From: Clostridiales bacterium
Lineage (GTDB): Bacteria > Bacillota > Clostridia > Oscillospirales > CAG-272
Reading direction: 5' to 3'
Length of the DNA stretch: 34,965 nucleotides
Assembly (NCBI GenBank): GCA_016282315.1
Contig: JAEEKG010000034.1
Span: forward strand, 1-34,965
This document shows, piece after piece, positions 32,346-34,965 of this stretch (position 1 is its first letter; the number at the start of each line of letters is the position of its first letter). The notes under the pieces are model-generated. The model was not told the DNA's origin. It did no database searches and worked only from the letters and a program-made list of their open reading frames with translations. Made by a program: the position numbers and the translations under genes.

Positions 32346-33671
32346 ATGAAAAAAATATTGTTAATATCTACAAGCATGCTGCTTGCTATAAGCATTTTGT
32401 TTACGAGTGTGTCCTGTTCACCTGTAAAAGAATCGGGTAAAGTGACTACGGAAAAAACAGTAGTTGAAGTGAAGGAGTTACAATCACAAAACCTACTTGA
32501 TGGTTACCAGAGTTCTATTACAGATAAAGGAGAAGTAACAAAAGAATTTAAAGATGCTTTGAATGATTTTTCATTTAAGCTTTACAAGGCTGTGACCGAG
32601 AAAAACGGGAAGAATGTAATTGTATCTCCTTTGTCCGTTTACATTTGTTTGGCATTGATAGCAAACGGTGCTGAAGGCGAAACAAGGTCTCAGATGGAAG
32701 AAGTACTTGGCATGAAAGTGGAAGAGGTAAATGAAAGCCTATATAGTTTTGTTGACAGTTTATCTTCTTCCGAAAAATGCAAAGTCAGCATAGCTAATTC
32801 TGTTTGGTTTAAAGATACAAATGGAAATATAAAAGTTAATAGCGAGTATCTGCAGGAAATAGCAGATTGGTATGATTCTGAAATATATAAAGCACCATTT
32901 GATGAAACAACATTGAAAGATATTAATGATTGGTGCAGCAATAAGACAGATGGCCTGATCAACAAAATATTGGATGAAATTAATCCGCAATCTGTAGCAT
33001 ATCTCATTAATGCGGTTTTGTTTGACGCAAAGTGGGAGAAGGCATATAAAGATGAGGACATAATTGAAAATTATGATTTCACCAATTATGACAAAACGAA
33101 AACAAAAGTAACTATGTTACATTCTAGAGAAGGTGTCTATTATACCGGAAAAGATTTTGTGGGAACTCAAAAGAGGTATGCTGGCGGACAATATAGTTTG
33201 GTTGTCCTGCTTCCTAACAGTGACGTAGATATTTATGATTTTGTCAATTCTTTAGATCGCGACAAATGGGCTCAAGTCATAATGTCTCATTTTGCCAGAA
33301 GCACACTAGTTGATGTAAATTTGTTAATGCCTGAATTTGAAAGCGAAAGCGAGATGCCTTTGAACGATGTATTGCAATCAATGGGAATGAAAGATGCTTT
33401 CAATTCAAATGCAGATTTTACAAATATGTTCAATGAAAGCAAAAAAGGTGATTTCTGTATATCAAGTATAAAACAGAAAGCAATCATCAAAGTAAACAAA
33501 GAAGGAACAAAAGCTGCAGCTGTAACTATCGGAGAGATGACAGCAACATCTGTTGAGCCTGTGAGCCAAACCGTAAATATCACCCTTGACAGACCTTTTG
33601 TTTACGCCATAGTAGATAATTTTACATTTTGTCCGTTGTTTGTCGGAGTCAATGTAAATATTAACAATTAA
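32346..33671 (+). CDS. Lipoprotein serpin, copy 2
   Basis: This is a tandem paralog of the previous gene, roughly half identical by eye, with the same lipobox (TSVSC). Serpin motifs are NVIVSPLSVYICLALIANGAEG, IANSVWFKD, INAVLFDAKW and DRPFVYAIVDN. The hinge GTKAAAVTIG is of inhibitory type. The reactive loop differs: the predicted P1 is Thr where copy 1 has Lys, and the loop from the hinge glycine to DRP is three residues longer. That suggests a different target protease. It has its own strong GGAGG site 50 nt after copy 1 and is followed by a terminator. Confidence 0.93.
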   Translation: MKKILLISTSMLLAISILFTSVSCSPVKESGKVTTEKTVVEVKELQSQNLLDGYQSSITDKGEVTKEFKDALNDFSFKLYKAVTEKNGKNVIVSPLSVYICLALIANGAEGETRSQMEEVLGMKVEEVNESLYSFVDSLSSSEKCKVSIANSVWFKDTNGNIKVNSEYLQEIADWYDSEIYKAPFDETTLKDINDWCSNKTDGLINKILDEINPQSVAYLINAVLFDAKWEKAYKDEDIIENYDFTNYDKTKTKVTMLHSREGVYYTGKDFVGTQKRYAGGQYSLVVLLPNSDVDIYDFVNSLDRDKWAQVIMSHFARSTLVDVNLLMPEFESESEMPLNDVLQSMGMKDAFNSNADFTNMFNESKKGDFCISSIKQKAIIKVNKEGTKAAAVTIGEMTATSVEPVSQTVNITLDRPFVYAIVDNFTFCPLFVGVNVNINN

Positions 33672-33685
33672 CAATCGCAATTTTG

Positions 33686-33726
33686 CCCCGAAGCACCATT
33701 AGAGTGTTTCGGGGTATATGTTTTTA
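33686..33726 (+). terminator. Rho-independent terminator after the serpin pair
   Basis: CCCCGAA (33686-33692) pairs with TTCGGGG (33708-33714), with an inner CAC/GTG stem, followed by TATATGTTTTT. It closes the suf-serpin unit. Confidence 0.85.
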
Positions 33727-33734
33727 CAAACAAT

Positions 33735-33762
33735 TTGTCTTTTTTGCAAAATATGATAAAAT
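33735..33762 (+). promoter_or_regulatory. Promoter of the oxidoreductase gene
   Basis: TTGTCT (33735-33740), 16 bp, then TAAAAT (33757-33762), about 33 bp before the chosen start. Confidence 0.5.
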
Positions 33763-33795
33763 AAAAAAGTGAGCCGAGACGAAAAGGAGACAAAT

Positions 33796-34833
33796 ATGAG
33801 AAAGCTTAATTTAGCAATCATTGGTCAGGGAAGAAGCGGAAAGAACATTCACGGCAGTTACTATATAAGTGAAAACAACAAGTACTTCAATGTTAAATAT
33901 GTTGTGGATTTTGATCCTTTCAGAAGAGAAGTTGCAGAACAGAGGTACCCCGGATGTTCAACATTATCCGATTACAAAGAGCTTTTTGCAAAAAAAGATA
34001 TAGATTTGGTGGTTAATTCAACTTATTCCGAACTCCATTATTCGATTACAAAAGATCTTCTTTTGCACGGATTTAATGTTTTGGTTGAAAAGCCTTTTTC
34101 AAGAACAAGATATGAATGTGATGAGTTGATAAAAATCGCAAAAGAGAACAATCTAACTCTTGCGGTTTTCCAACAAACTTTCTTTGCTCCTTTCTATCAG
34201 TTTACTTACGATTTGATGAAATCAGGAAAACTTGGAGATATAAAACAAATAAGTGTGGTATACAACAATTTCGCAAGAAGATGGGATTGGCAGACACTTC
34301 AGAAGAAATGTGCAGGAGGTGTATATAACACGGGTCCTCATCCCGTTGGAATAGCTCTGGGTTTGCTTGATTTTGATAAAGACAGTAAAGTTGTTTTCAG
34401 TAAGTTAGGTCTGGCTCTCACGAGCGGAGATTCAGATGATTATGCAAAAATAATTGTTACTGCTCCGAATAAACCGGTTGTTGATATAGAAATATCTTCA
34501 ATTGATTGTTTTTCCGATTACAACATAAAGATTCAAGGGTCTAAAGGTACATACAAAGCTACTCCGAAATCATATCAATTGACATACATAGTAGATGGAG
34601 AAAATCCACCTAGAGAAGTCATTGAAGAATCTCTGAAAAACGAACAGGGTGATCCTGTGTATTGTTCTGAAAAACTAATAAAACATGAAGAATCAGGGGA
34701 ATTTACAGGAACTGCATTCGATGTTGGAACAGCTACTTTATATGAGCAGTTGTACAACAAGATTACAAAGGGTAAGGAAATGACAGTTACTCCTGAAATG
34801 GCTGCTCAAATCATTTCAGTTATAGAGGCATGA
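33796..34833 (+). CDS. Gfo/Idh/MocA-family NAD(P)-dependent oxidoreductase
   Basis: The N-terminal Rossmann fold carries the nucleotide-binding motif AIIGQGRSGKNIHG (about residues 6-19), followed by DLVVNSTYSELHY and the family motif VEKPFSRT with its lysine. The C-terminal substrate domain has GGVYNTGPHPVGIALGLL, with the conserved histidine position. The family oxidises or reduces sugars and related compounds; the substrate here is unknown. The frame is open to 33769, but ATG 33796 has GGAG 6 nt upstream. The length becomes 345, normal for the family. It could use products of neighbouring isomerases, but no pathway is shown. Confidence 0.9.
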   Translation: MRKLNLAIIGQGRSGKNIHGSYYISENNKYFNVKYVVDFDPFRREVAEQRYPGCSTLSDYKELFAKKDIDLVVNSTYSELHYSITKDLLLHGFNVLVEKPFSRTRYECDELIKIAKENNLTLAVFQQTFFAPFYQFTYDLMKSGKLGDIKQISVVYNNFARRWDWQTLQKKCAGGVYNTGPHPVGIALGLLDFDKDSKVVFSKLGLALTSGDSDDYAKIIVTAPNKPVVDIEISSIDCFSDYNIKIQGSKGTYKATPKSYQLTYIVDGENPPREVIEESLKNEQGDPVYCSEKLIKHEESGEFTGTAFDVGTATLYEQLYNKITKGKEMTVTPEMAAQIISVIEA

Positions 34834-34877
34834 TAAAAAGGTAAAGTGGTGAAAAGCAGTACGAGAATTCTGTGAAT

Positions 34878-34898
34878 CTGTTACAATAAAAGTAACAG
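34878..34898. repeat. Perfect inverted repeat in the final intergenic region
   Basis: CTGTTAC (34878-34884) and GTAACAG (34892-34898) are separated by 7 nt. No T tract follows, so an operator is as likely as a terminator. Confidence 0.5.
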
Positions 34899-34956
34899 GA
34901 AGACAGAGTAGATACTAATTCGTCATAAACAATGATTCTAGAGATCTATAAGGAGA

Positions 34957-34965
34957 ATGAATGGG
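34957..34965 (+). CDS. Probable start of the next gene, cut by the window edge
   Basis: AAGGAG (34950-34955) stands just before ATG 34957 and ATG 34961. Spacing favours 34961. Too little sequence remains to identify the gene. Confidence 0.35.

Noticed and set aside
1-34965. CRISPR array, prophage or biosynthetic gene cluster
   Set aside because: No regularly spaced repeats, phage structural genes or cluster-type enzymes are visible in the window.

Overview
The window looks like chromosomal DNA of a low-GC Clostridia-type Firmicute, probably an anaerobic gut lineage near Oscillospirales. The base composition is AT-rich, the ribosome binding sites are strong GGAGG types, and several gene runs are Firmicute-typical: sepF-divIVA-lspA-rluD, lon-ysxC, site-2 protease-scpA-scpB-DUF2953-ytfJ-rluB, and sufCBDSU with SufU rather than IscU. 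The family assignments come from reading motifs by eye. No database was searched.

Left third, mostly minus strand. Bases 1-379 are the right end of an IS200/IS605-family element: the TnpB C-terminus, a likely omega-RNA (reRNA) region and the terminal hairpin. It sits inside the 3' end of an anti-sigma-like gene that overlaps an ECF sigma factor. Upstream on the same strand is a division and envelope cluster (sepF, divIVA, lspA, rluD, HAD phosphatase). Before that comes a second minus-strand run: acidic hypothetical gene, queA, miaA, HlyD-like membrane protein, yggS. A complete DinJ-YafQ toxin-antitoxin module has been inserted exactly at the queA/miaA junction and is flanked by a perfect 20-bp direct repeat.

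Middle, plus strand. ireB is driven divergently from the acidic gene. It is followed by a TIM-barrel isomerase/epimerase with a trigger-factor-like FKBP lipoprotein, a tRNA-Ser(GGA), a membrane diguanylate cyclase paired with a second TIM-barrel protein, and then lon-ysxC. The housekeeping run site-2 protease, scpA, scpB, DUF2953, ytfJ (gerW), rluB, prfB comes next, with overlaps or short gaps. After prfB is a small membrane protein gene whose 3' part is partly duplicated downstream, with a 31-codon ORF between the copies, and then a PF06541-type membrane protein.

Right third, plus strand. A sigma-A promoter and a leader hairpin precede a complete sufCBDSU operon for Fe-S cluster assembly. 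Two tandem lipoprotein serpins follow; the first begins 10 nt after sufU, so it is probably on the suf transcript. A terminator separates them from a Gfo/Idh/MocA oxidoreductase with its own promoter. The window ends at a probable next start codon.

Most of the window is ordinary core genome. The parts that deserve attention are the repeat-flanked toxin-antitoxin insertion, the IS-made chimeric end of the anti-sigma gene with its potential guide RNA, the serpin pair joined to the suf operon with divergent reactive loops, and the partial duplication after prfB. I did not find a clearly new multi-gene defence or biosynthetic system.
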